Of a DNA stretch of 5,778 nucleotides, positions 1 through 5,433 are shown one piece after another. The notes beneath the pieces were generated by a model. The model was not told where the DNA came from, did not search any database, and was given only the letters and a program-made list of their open reading frames with translations. The translations under genes were made by a program, and so were the position numbers. Every line of letters starts with the position of its first letter. Position 1 is the stretch's first letter. This stretch comes from an uncultured Burkholderiales bacterium (lineage in GTDB: Bacteria; Pseudomonadota; Gammaproteobacteria; Burkholderiales; Burkholderiaceae_E), in assembly GCA_903898725.1 (NCBI GenBank), contig CAIUGQ010000069.1, forward strand, positions 1-5,778. The letters are read 5' to 3'.

Positions 1-912
1 CTCGCCCCGGCGGTGCGGGTCCTCGTCGAGATCGAGGTGGGGGGCAAAGACCTGCGTGGCGAGCGCATCGACCAGGAAGCTGGTCTTGCGGTAGAGGGCG
101 CTGCCGCTGGCGGCCTGCACGAAATGGCCGATCAGGCCGGCGGCCAGCGGCGACTCGAACAGCACCGGCACCTTGCGGGTGGAGAGCTTGCGTGCCCCGA
201 GCCTGGAGAGCGCGCGTTCGGCGGCATAGCGGCCGACCGCCTTCGGATCGGCCAGGCCGTCGGGATGGCGCGCGGCGGAATACCAGTCGTCGCGCTGCAT
301 GGCGCGGCCGCGCCGCGCGATCGGGGCACAGGCGATCGAATGCCGGCTGTACGGATAGCCGCCGATGAAGCCGAGGCTGTTGGCCGAGACGAAGTGACCG
401 TGGCTGAGCGAGACGCTCGCGCCCTCGGAATTCACGATCGCCCGGTCGGTCGCGAAGGCCGCGCCTTCCATCTCGCGGGCGATCTCGATCGCCTCGGGCG
501 CCTCGATCGTCCACGGGTGGAAGAGGTCCAGGTCCATCTGGTCGCGGACGATGGTGTCGGGGTCGGGCAACCCGGCGAACGGATCCTCGCCGGTGAACCG
601 CGCGATCTCGAAGGCGGCGCGGACGGTCTCGTCGATCGCGCGGGCACCGAAGTCGCTGGTGCTGGCGTGGCCACGGCGGGCGCCGATGTGGACGGTCACG
701 CCGAGCCCCTTGTCGCGGGTCTGCTCGATGGTCTCGACCTTGCCCTTGCGGACATTGACCGACAGGCCGGAGCTCTCGGAGACATCGGTGGATGCCGCGG
801 TCGCGCCGAGCCGGGCGGCCTGGTCGAGCACCGAACGGGCAAGTTCCTCGAAGCGGGCACGGCTGTGGTCGAACATCGGGCGGACCGGGGTCGTATGGGG
901 TCGGGCTATCAT
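1..912 (-). CDS. pmbA: Metalloprotease subunit PmbA/TldE, N-terminal 304 residues (partial)
   Basis: PmbA (TldE) is the non-metal partner of TldD. In E. coli the TldD/TldE complex is a cytoplasmic protease that trims peptides such as the microcin B17 precursor and degrades the CcdA antitoxin. My translation on the minus strand runs without a stop from 912 to the left edge. It follows the E. coli protein closely: GVTVHIGARRGHAS and TSDF (residues 71-88), MDLDLFHPW (126-134), ALSRLGARKLSTRKVPVLFE (235-254), GLIGHF (259-264) and ALYRKTSFLVDAL (272-284). E. coli PmbA is about 450 residues, so roughly the last 150 lie outside the window. The start at 912 has a GGGG seven bases upstream but is followed by a rare ATA codon and a non-conserved stretch (MIARPHTTPVRP). 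The in-frame ATG at 876 (MFDHSRARFEEL) is a serious alternative. The metal-binding HExxxH motif belongs to TldD, and none is seen here, as expected for PmbA. It is divergent from darP, with 11 bp (or 47 bp) between the starts. Confidence 0.95.
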   Translation of the reverse strand, partial: MIARPHTTPVRPMFDHSRARFEELARSVLDQAARLGATAASTDVSESSGLSVNVRKGKVETIEQTRDKGLGVTVHIGARRGHASTSDFGARAIDETVRAAFEIARFTGEDPFAGLPDPDTIVRDQMDLDLFHPWTIEAPEAIEIAREMEGAAFATDRAIVNSEGASVSLSHGHFVSANSLGFIGGYPYSRHSIACAPIARRGRAMQRDDWYSAARHPDGLADPKAVGRYAAERALSRLGARKLSTRKVPVLFESPLAAGLIGHFVQAASGSALYRKTSFLVDALATQVFAPHLDLDEDPHRRGE

Positions 913-915
913 AGC
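905..915. promoter_or_regulatory. Palindromic candidate shared -10 element between pmbA and darP
   Basis: The sequence GCTAT-C-ATAGC is a perfect inverted repeat and the only AT-rich patch at this divergent junction. Read on the plus strand, TATCAT (907-912) matches the sigma-70 -10 consensus TATAAT at 5 of 6 positions. Read on the minus strand, TATGAT (913-908) also matches at 5 of 6. No credible -35 box is found at a 16-18 bp distance on either side. If used towards darP, transcription would start only about 5 bases before its ATG. If used towards pmbA, it would start downstream of the ATG at 912, which would favour the ATG at 876. This is an inference from sequence alone; the promoters could instead lie within the facing genes. 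Confidence 0.3.
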
Positions 916-923
916 AAGGCCCC

Positions 924-1520
924 ATGAAAGCCCCGCCCGCCCCCCCGCCCGCACCGCCCGCGCCGCCGCCGGTGATCCACGGCCGCGACGACGACGAACC
1001 CACCGGCCCGAGCAAGTCGCAGCGCAAGCGCGAGATGCACCTGCTGCAGGATCTCGGCGAGCGCCTCGTCGCCTTGCCGCCGTCGCAGCTCGAGCGGCTC
1101 GAGCTGCCCTCGGACCTCGTCGACGCGATCGCCCTCGCCCGCAAGATCACCGCGCGCGAGGGGCGTCGCCGACAGCTGCAGTACATCGGCAAGCTGATGC
1201 GTCACACCGATGCCGACGCGATCCTCGCGAAGCTCGACCTCGACGATGCCGGCCACCGGCTCGAGACCGCGGTCATGCATGCGGCCGAGCGCTGGCGCGA
1301 TGCGCTGCTCGAGTCGCCCGATCGCGTCGCCGAGTTCGTCGCCCGCTATCCGGCGGCGGCACGGACGCTGCATCCGCTCGTTCGCGCGGCACGCGCCGAG
1401 CATGCGAAGCAGCAGCGGGGCCGGCACTACCGGGACCTGTACCGCGAGCTGCGCGACGTGCTGCTCGCCGACGCCGCCCCACCCGCGGCCACCCTCGAGA
1501 CGCCCGCCCCCGATGCCTGA
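924..1520 (+). CDS. darP: Dual-action ribosomal maturation protein DarP (YjgA, DUF615)
   Basis: DarP (formerly YjgA) is a cytoplasmic factor that binds late 50S ribosomal precursors and helps their maturation, including formation of the peptidyl transferase centre. The 198-residue product has the family signature GRRRQLQYIGKLMR (residues 80-93), preceded by the conserved PSKSQRKREM (29-38) and a helical segment with LGERLVALP, and followed by an RYP (141-143) and PLVRAARAEH (151-160) region like that of E. coli YjgA (about 183 residues). The N-terminus is unusual: residues 4-16 are almost only proline and alanine, with two PPP triplets, before an acidic RDDDE stretch. The ATG at 924 has a weak AAGG four bases upstream. 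A GTG at 972 would remove the proline tract but has no ribosome binding site. Its stop overlaps the mogA start by 8 bp, so the two are probably co-translated. The pmbA/yjgA divergent pair is common in proteobacteria. Confidence 0.93.
   Translation: MKAPPAPPPAPPAPPPVIHGRDDDEPTGPSKSQRKREMHLLQDLGERLVALPPSQLERLELPSDLVDAIALARKITAREGRRRQLQYIGKLMRHTDADAILAKLDLDDAGHRLETAVMHAAERWRDALLESPDRVAEFVARYPAAARTLHPLVRAARAEHAKQQRGRHYRDLYRELRDVLLADAAPPAATLETPAPDA
931..950 (-). other. Canonical G-quadruplex motif at the pmbA/darP divergent start region
   Basis: On the minus strand four G-runs of 3, 7, 3 and 4 bases (950-948, 946-940, 938-936, 934-931) are separated by single C bases. This fits the strict definition of an intramolecular G-quadruplex with one-base loops. 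The same bases encode the start of the proline-rich N-terminus of DarP on the plus strand, where the complementary C-runs could form an i-motif. For pmbA the motif lies 19-38 bp upstream of the ATG at 912, where a -35 box or leader would be expected. The motif is seen directly; folding and function are inferred, and proline codons in GC-rich DNA can create such runs by chance. Confidence 0.5.
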
Positions 1521-2130
1521 GCTGCCCGTCGCCGCCACCGAGTCGAACCCGCTGCGGATCGGGCTCGTCTCCATCTCCGACCGGGCCTCGGGCGGCGTCT
1601 ACGCGGATGCCGGCATCCCGGCGCTCCAGGACTGGCTGGCCCGCGCACTCGCCTCCCCCTGGGTGGCCGAGACGCGGCTGATCCCGGACGAGCGCCCGGT
1701 GATCGAGCGCACGCTGATCGAGCTGGTCGACATCGCCGGCTGCCATCTGGTGCTGACCACCGGCGGCACCGGCCCGGCCCGGCGCGACGTGACGCCCGAG
1801 GCCACGCTCGCCGTCGGCGACAAGGAGATGCCCGGGTTCGGCGAGCGGATGCGCCAGATCAGCCTGAACTTCGTGCCCACCGCGATCCTGTCGCGCCAGG
1901 TCGCGGTGATCCGCGGCGGCGCACTGATCGTGAACCTGCCCGGGCAGCCGAAGTCGATCCAGGAAACGCTCGAGGGTCTGCGCGACGCCGAGGGCCGCTC
2001 GACGGTGGCCGGCATCTTCGCGGCGATTCCCTACTGCCTGGACCTGATCGGTGCGCCCTTCGTCGACACGCACGAGGCGATCTGCAAGGCCTTCAGGCCG
2101 AAGTCGGCGCCCCGCCCGGCCGCGGGCTGA
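1513..2130 (+). CDS. mogA: Molybdopterin adenylyltransferase MogA
   Basis: MogA adenylates molybdopterin using ATP, preparing it for molybdate insertion by MoeA in molybdenum cofactor synthesis in the cytoplasm. The 205-residue product aligns almost end to end with E. coli MogA (195 residues): LRIGLVSISDRASGGVY (14-30), TRLIPDE (54-60), the MPT-binding signature TTGGTGPARRDVTPEAT (82-98), MRQISLNFVPTAILSRQ (113-129), NLPGQPKSI (141-149) and the C-terminal AFRPKSA. The aspartates equivalent to E. coli D49 and D82 are present as D59 and D92. The longer E. coli-like motifs, ending in FRPKSA, separate it from MoaB. The start at 1513 lies inside the end of darP (8 bp overlap) with no clear Shine-Dalgarno, so translational coupling is likely. 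The reading frame stays open back to 1210, but that upstream part is a shadow of darP. The gene ends 24 bp before the stop of the convergent methyltransferase gene. Confidence 0.96.
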   Translation: MPELPVAATESNPLRIGLVSISDRASGGVYADAGIPALQDWLARALASPWVAETRLIPDERPVIERTLIELVDIAGCHLVLTTGGTGPARRDVTPEATLAVGDKEMPGFGERMRQISLNFVPTAILSRQVAVIRGGALIVNLPGQPKSIQETLEGLRDAEGRSTVAGIFAAIPYCLDLIGAPFVDTHEAICKAFRPKSAPRPAAG

Positions 2131-2154
2131 GCGGCTCGCCCGCCGCGTGCGGGC
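2122..2154. terminator. GC-rich inverted repeats at the mogA/methyltransferase convergent end
   Basis: Three arms alternate here: gcgggc (2122-2127), gcccgc (2138-2143) and gcgggc (2149-2154). The middle arm can pair with either flank, giving a 6 bp stem with a 5-base loop (2138-2154) or a 6 bp stem that adds gag/ctc pairs after a bulged t (2122-2143) and covers the mogA stop codon. The position between two converging genes fits a bidirectional terminator. However, no T-tract follows in either direction, so a classic intrinsic terminator is not shown. Confidence 0.3.
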
Positions 2155-2907
2155 TCAGCGCCTGACGAGGGTGCAGCGCACCAGCGACGAGCCGAACTCG
2201 CGCACCGCGGGATGCTTGAGCCAGGCCATGCCGCGGATCGGCACCGTGTCCATCTCCGCGATCCGCATCGGACCGGCGGCCACGATGCGCTCGAACTCGG
2301 CGATCGTGATCTGGTTCAGACCGCCGGCCACCTCCGAGAAGCGCGTCGCGCCGTCGTGCTTGAAGTCGGACCGCCAGCGGATCAGGGCCTGTTCGGTGAA
2401 GACCAGGTGCGACCACGGGAACACCGAGAACAGGTGTCCGCCGTGGGGATGCAGCCAGGTGGGCCCGAACGAGGCGAGCACGCGCCCGCCCGGCCCGAGC
2501 AGCCCGTCCATGATCTCGATGATCGCGCCCGGGTCCTCGAAGTGCTCGAATGCGTCCTTCGACAGCACGATGTCCGCAGGCTCGTCGGTCCCCTTGGCGA
2601 AGGTGCAGCGATCGGCGACGCCTTCACGCTCGGCGAGCGCCCGCGCCCGCTCGAGTGCGCTGTCCTGGATGTCGATGCCGATCACGCGCGCGGCGCCGCG
2701 CAGGGCGCAGACCACCGCCTGCTCGCCCCCGCCGCAGCCGAAGTCGACCACTGTCAGGCCGCGCAGCCGATCGAAGATGTCGGCGCCGAAGCACTCGACC
2801 ATGCGTGCGTCACCGAGCGGACCGGGGGCGTGCGGCACCGACCGCCCGACCTTCCCGCCGATCGCGCGCAACATCCGGTAGCCGACCTCGCCGCCGATGA
2901 TGCCCAT
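2155..2907 (-). CDS. Class I SAM-dependent methyltransferase, acceptor unknown
   Basis: This 250-residue protein carries a Rossmann-type methyltransferase core. Motif I VVDFGCGGGEQ is at residues 53-63 for SAM binding, the acidic end of strand beta2 is GIDIQ (77-81, D79), and ADIVLSKDAFEHF (111-123) with LGPGGRVLASFGP (137-149) forms the motif III region. The C-terminal half has a distinctive segment rich in His, Trp and Phe (WLHPHGGHLFSVFPWSH, 151-167), followed by ALIRWRSDFK and RFSEVAGGLNQITI (189-202). I recall this combination from uncharacterised methyltransferases but cannot name a substrate. No signal peptide or membrane segment is seen, so it should be cytoplasmic. The ATG at 2907 is supported by GGAG six bases upstream, and the gene begins 11 bp after the epimerase stop, so it is the third gene of the sugar-nucleotide operon. 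This suggests, but does not prove, that it modifies a glycan or a sugar nucleotide. Confidence 0.88.
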   Translation of the reverse strand: MGIIGGEVGYRMLRAIGGKVGRSVPHAPGPLGDARMVECFGADIFDRLRGLTVVDFGCGGGEQAVVCALRGAARVIGIDIQDSALERARALAEREGVADRCTFAKGTDEPADIVLSKDAFEHFEDPGAIIEIMDGLLGPGGRVLASFGPTWLHPHGGHLFSVFPWSHLVFTEQALIRWRSDFKHDGATRFSEVAGGLNQITIAEFERIVAAGPMRIAEMDTVPIRGMAWLKHPAVREFGSSLVRCTLVRR

Positions 2908-2913
2908 CTGTTG

Positions 2914-2917
2914 CTCC
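2914..2917 (-). promoter_or_regulatory. Shine-Dalgarno site of the methyltransferase gene
   Basis: GGAG (minus strand, 2917-2914) sits six bases before the ATG at 2907 and directly after the TAA stop of the epimerase gene. It is the clearest ribosome binding site in the operon and supports 2907 over the in-frame ATG at 2874. The two upstream genes have only weak sites. Confidence 0.7.
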
Positions 2918-2918
2918 G

Positions 2919-3968
2919 TTATTCAGGGCGCGCGTCGCGCGCCGCATACCAGGCCATGGTGATCTCGAGCCCACGGGCGACGTCGTGCGTCGGCGCGTAG
3001 CCGAGCAGTTCCCGTGCCTTGGAGATGTCCGCGAGCGAGTGCCGGACGTCGCCGTCCCGGAAGGCACGGTGCTCGAGCCGCGGCGCGACCGGGCGCCCGA
3101 GCAGGCGCTCGAGGGCCGAGCGCATCGCCTCGGCCATCTCGACCAGCGTGGTGCGCGCGCCGACCGCGACGTTGAAGACCTGATGGCCCTCGGGCAGCGG
3201 CGCGCCCAGCGCCGCGCGCAGGTTGGCCTGCACCACGTTCGCGATGTAGCAGAAGTCGCGCGAGGTGCTGCCGTCGCCGTTGACCCAGAGGGTCTCGCCG
3301 CGCAGCAGCGCGCGCGCCCAGCGCGGCACGACCGCGGCATAGGCCCCCTCGGGGTCCTGGCGCGGCCCGAAGACGTTGAAGTAGCGCAGCCCGGCGAGTT
3401 GCATGCCATAGGTTCGCGCGTACGTGCCGGCGAGCAGCTCGTCGATCGCCTTGGAGGCCGCGTAGGGCGACAGCACCTTGCCCGTCACGGCCTCGACCTT
3501 GGGCAGTGCCGGATGGTCACCGTAGACGGAGCTCGACGAGGCGTAGACCACGCGCTGCAGGCCGGCCTCGCGGGCCGAGGTGAGCAGCTGGGCGAAGCCG
3601 GTGGCGTTCGCCCTGAACGTGCGCATCGGCTGCTCGATCGAGCGCGGCACCGAGCCGAGCGCGGCCTGGTGCAGCACGTGATCGACACCCTCCAGCGCGC
3701 GGGCGCAGGCGAGCGGGTCGCAGACGTCGCCCTCGATCAGCTCGAAGCCGGCCCAGGCCGCCTCGCCGACGGTGGCGCGCACGTCGTCGAGGTTGTGGCG
3801 CGCGCCCGTGGAGAAGTCGTCGAGCCCGACCACGAGCTGGCCGTGACGCAGCAGCGCCTCGACCAGGTGCGAGCCGATGAAGCCGGCGGCGCCGGTCACC
3901 AGCCAGCGGGCCGGCTCCCGATCGCGCAGCAGCCCCGCCAGCCCCTCGTCGGCGCTCAGAGCCGCCAT
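2919..3968 (-). CDS. UDP-N-acetylhexosamine(uronic acid) 4-epimerase, TviC/WbpP type
   Basis: This extended SDR enzyme interconverts the C4 epimers of N-acetylated UDP-sugars. In the Vi and O6 pathways it converts UDP-GlcNAcA to UDP-GalNAcA. The 349-residue product has the NAD-binding TGAAGFIG (25-32), DDFSTG (50-55) and GDV (80-82), then HQAALGSVPRSI (100-111), close to WbpP. The catalytic serines are in ASSSSVYGDHP (143-153), and the YxxxK pair is Y169/K173 in SPYAASK. RYFNVFGPRQDPEGAYAAV (195-213) and GDVRHSLADISKA (306-318) follow. S311 aligns with Tyr299 of E. coli GalE; a small residue there is known to admit N-acetyl groups, which supports an N-acetylated substrate. The start at 3968 gives the same N-terminal length as WbpP before the TG motif and overlaps the dehydrogenase by 13 bp. 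The frame stays open back to 4514, but that part is a shadow of the dehydrogenase. No strong Shine-Dalgarno is visible, so translation is probably coupled. An N-acetylglucosamine rather than uronic acid preference cannot be excluded. Confidence 0.93.
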   Translation of the reverse strand: MAALSADEGLAGLLRDREPARWLVTGAAGFIGSHLVEALLRHGQLVVGLDDFSTGARHNLDDVRATVGEAAWAGFELIEGDVCDPLACARALEGVDHVLHQAALGSVPRSIEQPMRTFRANATGFAQLLTSAREAGLQRVVYASSSSVYGDHPALPKVEAVTGKVLSPYAASKAIDELLAGTYARTYGMQLAGLRYFNVFGPRQDPEGAYAAVVPRWARALLRGETLWVNGDGSTSRDFCYIANVVQANLRAALGAPLPEGHQVFNVAVGARTTLVEMAEAMRSALERLLGRPVAPRLEHRAFRDGDVRHSLADISKARELLGYAPTHDVARGLEITMAWYAARDARPE

Positions 3969-5236
3969 ACCGAGTAGCCGAGCTTCTCGAGGGCCGCGCG
4001 GTCGTAGACGCTCTTGATGTCGGCGAACACGCCGCCCCGCGTCAGGCGCTCGGTCAGCGCATCGAGCGGCATCTTCCGGTAGGCCTCGTGCGAGACCGCG
4101 GCGATCACGGCCTTGGCCGGCGGCAGGTCCTCCCAGCGGGTGAGCGCGATGCCGTACTCGTGCACGGCGTCCGAGGACTCGGCGATCGGATCGTGGACGT
4201 GCACCTTCATGCCGTAGGACTGCAGTTCGCGAACGATGTCGACGACCTTGGAGTTGCGCAGGTCGGGCACGTCCTCCTTGAAGGTCAGGCCGAGGACGAT
4301 CGCCACCTGGTTCGACACCGGCTGCGCCTCCTGGATCAGGCGCTTGACCACCTGCTCGGCGACGAACTTGCCCATGCCGTCGTTGATCCGGCGCCCCGCG
4401 AGGATCACCTGCGGGTGATAGCCGAGCATCTCGGCCTTGCGGGTCAGGTAGTACGGGTCGACGCCGATGCAGTGACCGCCGACGAGCCCCGGACGGAAGG
4501 GCAGGAAGTTCCACTTCGTGCCGGCCGCCTTGAGCACCTCGGCGGTGTCGATGCCGACACGCTTGAAGATGATCGCCAGTTCGTTCATCAGCGCGATGTT
4601 CAGGTCACGCTGGGTGTTCTCGATGACCTTCGCGGCCTCGGCCACCTTGATGCTGCTCGCCCGGTGGACACCCGCGGTCACGACCGCCTCGTACAGCGCG
4701 GCCACGCGATCGAGGGTCCGCTCGCAGTCGCCGGCCACGACCTTCACGATGCGCGTCAGGGTGTGCTCGCGGTCACCCGGATTGATGCGCTCCGGGGAGT
4801 AGCCGACGAAGAAGTCCTTCATCCAGCGGCCGCCGCCCGACTCCTCGAGCACCGGCACGCAGACCTCCTCGGTCGCGCCGGGGTAGACCGTCGATTCGTA
4901 GATCACGATCGCGCCGGGCTTGAGGTTGGCGCCGACGAAGCGGCTGGCCGAGATCAGCGGGCCGAAGTCGGGCTGGTGCGCATCGTCGACCGGCGTGGGC
5001 ACGGCGACGACGATGCAGTCCGCCTCGCGCAGCGCGCTCGGGTCGGTGGTCACGGTCAGGCGACGGGCGGCGGCGAACTGCTCGGCCGTCACCTCACCGG
5101 TCGTGTCGACACCGGCGGCGATGCGCTTGACCTTCTCGGCCGACAGGTCGAAGCCGATGGTGTCGAAGACGCGGCCGAACTCGATGGCCAGCGGCAGGCC
5201 GACATAGCCCAGGCCGATCACGGCGACAGTGGTCAT
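3956..5236 (-). CDS. UDP-N-acetyl-D-hexosamine 6-dehydrogenase, TviB/WbpO type
   Basis: This NAD-dependent enzyme oxidises C6 of UDP-GlcNAc (or UDP-GalNAc) in two steps to the uronic acid, in the cytoplasm. The 426-residue product has the usual three-part UDP-glucose/GDP-mannose dehydrogenase layout. The NAD-binding domain carries VIGLGYVGLPLA (6-17) and VAVPTPVD (77-84), followed by ESTVYPGATEEVCVPVLEES (114-133) and GYSPERINPGD (145-155). The central domain has AEAAKVIENTQRDLNIAL (199-216) with K203 and N207, and the C-terminal domain has GLTFKEDVPDLRNSKV (316-331). The catalytic cysteine is C256 in LVGGHCIGVDPYYL (251-264). These long stretches match WbpO/TviB rather than UDP-glucose dehydrogenases. 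It is the first gene of the operon, and its partner epimerase overlaps its 3' end by 13 bp. The ATG at 5236 puts the glycine motif at the normal distance, but the ribosome binding site is weak. Whether it prefers UDP-GlcNAc or UDP-GalNAc cannot be told from sequence alone. Confidence 0.95.
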   Translation of the reverse strand: MTTVAVIGLGYVGLPLAIEFGRVFDTIGFDLSAEKVKRIAAGVDTTGEVTAEQFAAARRLTVTTDPSALREADCIVVAVPTPVDDAHQPDFGPLISASRFVGANLKPGAIVIYESTVYPGATEEVCVPVLEESGGGRWMKDFFVGYSPERINPGDREHTLTRIVKVVAGDCERTLDRVAALYEAVVTAGVHRASSIKVAEAAKVIENTQRDLNIALMNELAIIFKRVGIDTAEVLKAAGTKWNFLPFRPGLVGGHCIGVDPYYLTRKAEMLGYHPQVILAGRRINDGMGKFVAEQVVKRLIQEAQPVSNQVAIVLGLTFKEDVPDLRNSKVVDIVRELQSYGMKVHVHDPIAESSDAVHEYGIALTRWEDLPPAKAVIAAVSHEAYRKMPLDALTERLTRGGVFADIKSVYDRAALEKLGYSVWRL

Positions 5237-5257
5237 GATCCGGAATACTCAAGAAGT

Positions 5258-5318
5258 GGCACCGGCGAAGGATACGGTCGCCGATGGACGCGGTCAGCGC
5301 CGGACGCCTGCCGGTGCC
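5258..5318. repeat. 9 bp inverted repeat flanking the operon promoter
   Basis: The arms ggcaccggc (5258-5266) and gccggtgcc (5310-5318) are perfect inverted copies separated by 43 bases. They bracket the candidate -35/-10 boxes of the dehydrogenase operon. They could be an operator pair for a dimeric regulator or a long-loop hairpin downstream of relA. In such GC-rich DNA a chance match is also possible. Confidence 0.35.
5269..5297 (-). promoter_or_regulatory. Candidate sigma-70 promoter of the UDP-sugar operon
   Basis: On the minus strand CTGACC (5297-5292, 4 of 6 to TTGACA) is followed after exactly 17 bases by TATCCT (5274-5269, 4 of 6 to TATAAT). A start about seven bases downstream (near 5262) would give a leader of about 25 bases before the ATG at 5236. 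It lies in the only spacer of reasonable size between relA and the dehydrogenase. The rest of this 197 bp spacer (5237-5433) holds no gene, tRNA or T-tailed terminator that I can see, so read-through from relA remains possible. Confidence 0.4.
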
Positions 5319-5433
5319 CTGGCGCGTTGCGGACCCCGACGAACGGCACGCCACGGGCCGGATGCGCGGGTTGCGCGGACGGTGCCTGCAGCGCCCGATG
5401 CGTCGGACACCGGGAGGATCGCACGCGTTCCGG

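Noticed and set aside
13..927. 304-codon open frame on the plus strand opposite pmbA
   Set aside because: It is an antisense shadow: the minus strand encodes clear PmbA, and the plus-strand product is low complexity with no recognisable motifs. GC-rich third positions keep such frames open.
1210..1512. Possible longer MogA starting inside darP
   Set aside because: The extension is an out-of-frame translation of darP (Ser/Arg/Pro-rich). The E. coli MogA N-terminus matches a start near 1513.
2212..3000. 262-codon plus-strand open frame opposite the methyltransferase
   Set aside because: It is an antisense shadow. It spans the intergenic gap and two real genes, and has no domain signature.
2985..3977. 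330-codon plus-strand open frame opposite the epimerase
   Set aside because: The minus strand carries all catalytic motifs of the epimerase. The antisense product is rich in Arg/Ala/Gly/Val and unlike any family I know.
3969..4514. Possible 182-residue N-terminal extension of the epimerase (fusion protein starting at 4514)
   Set aside because: This part is an alternative frame of the dehydrogenase gene, with Arg/Pro/Gly-rich low-complexity sequence. WbpP-type enzymes begin where the 3968 start does.
5363..5378. Direct repeat tgcgcgg, two copies 9 bp apart
   Set aside because: Two short copies in GC-rich DNA are expected by chance, and they align with no promoter element or known operator.
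5237..5433. Search for a tRNA or small RNA after relA
   Set aside because: No T-loop (GTTCGAATC-like) sequence, cloverleaf or T-tailed terminator is visible in this spacer on either strand.
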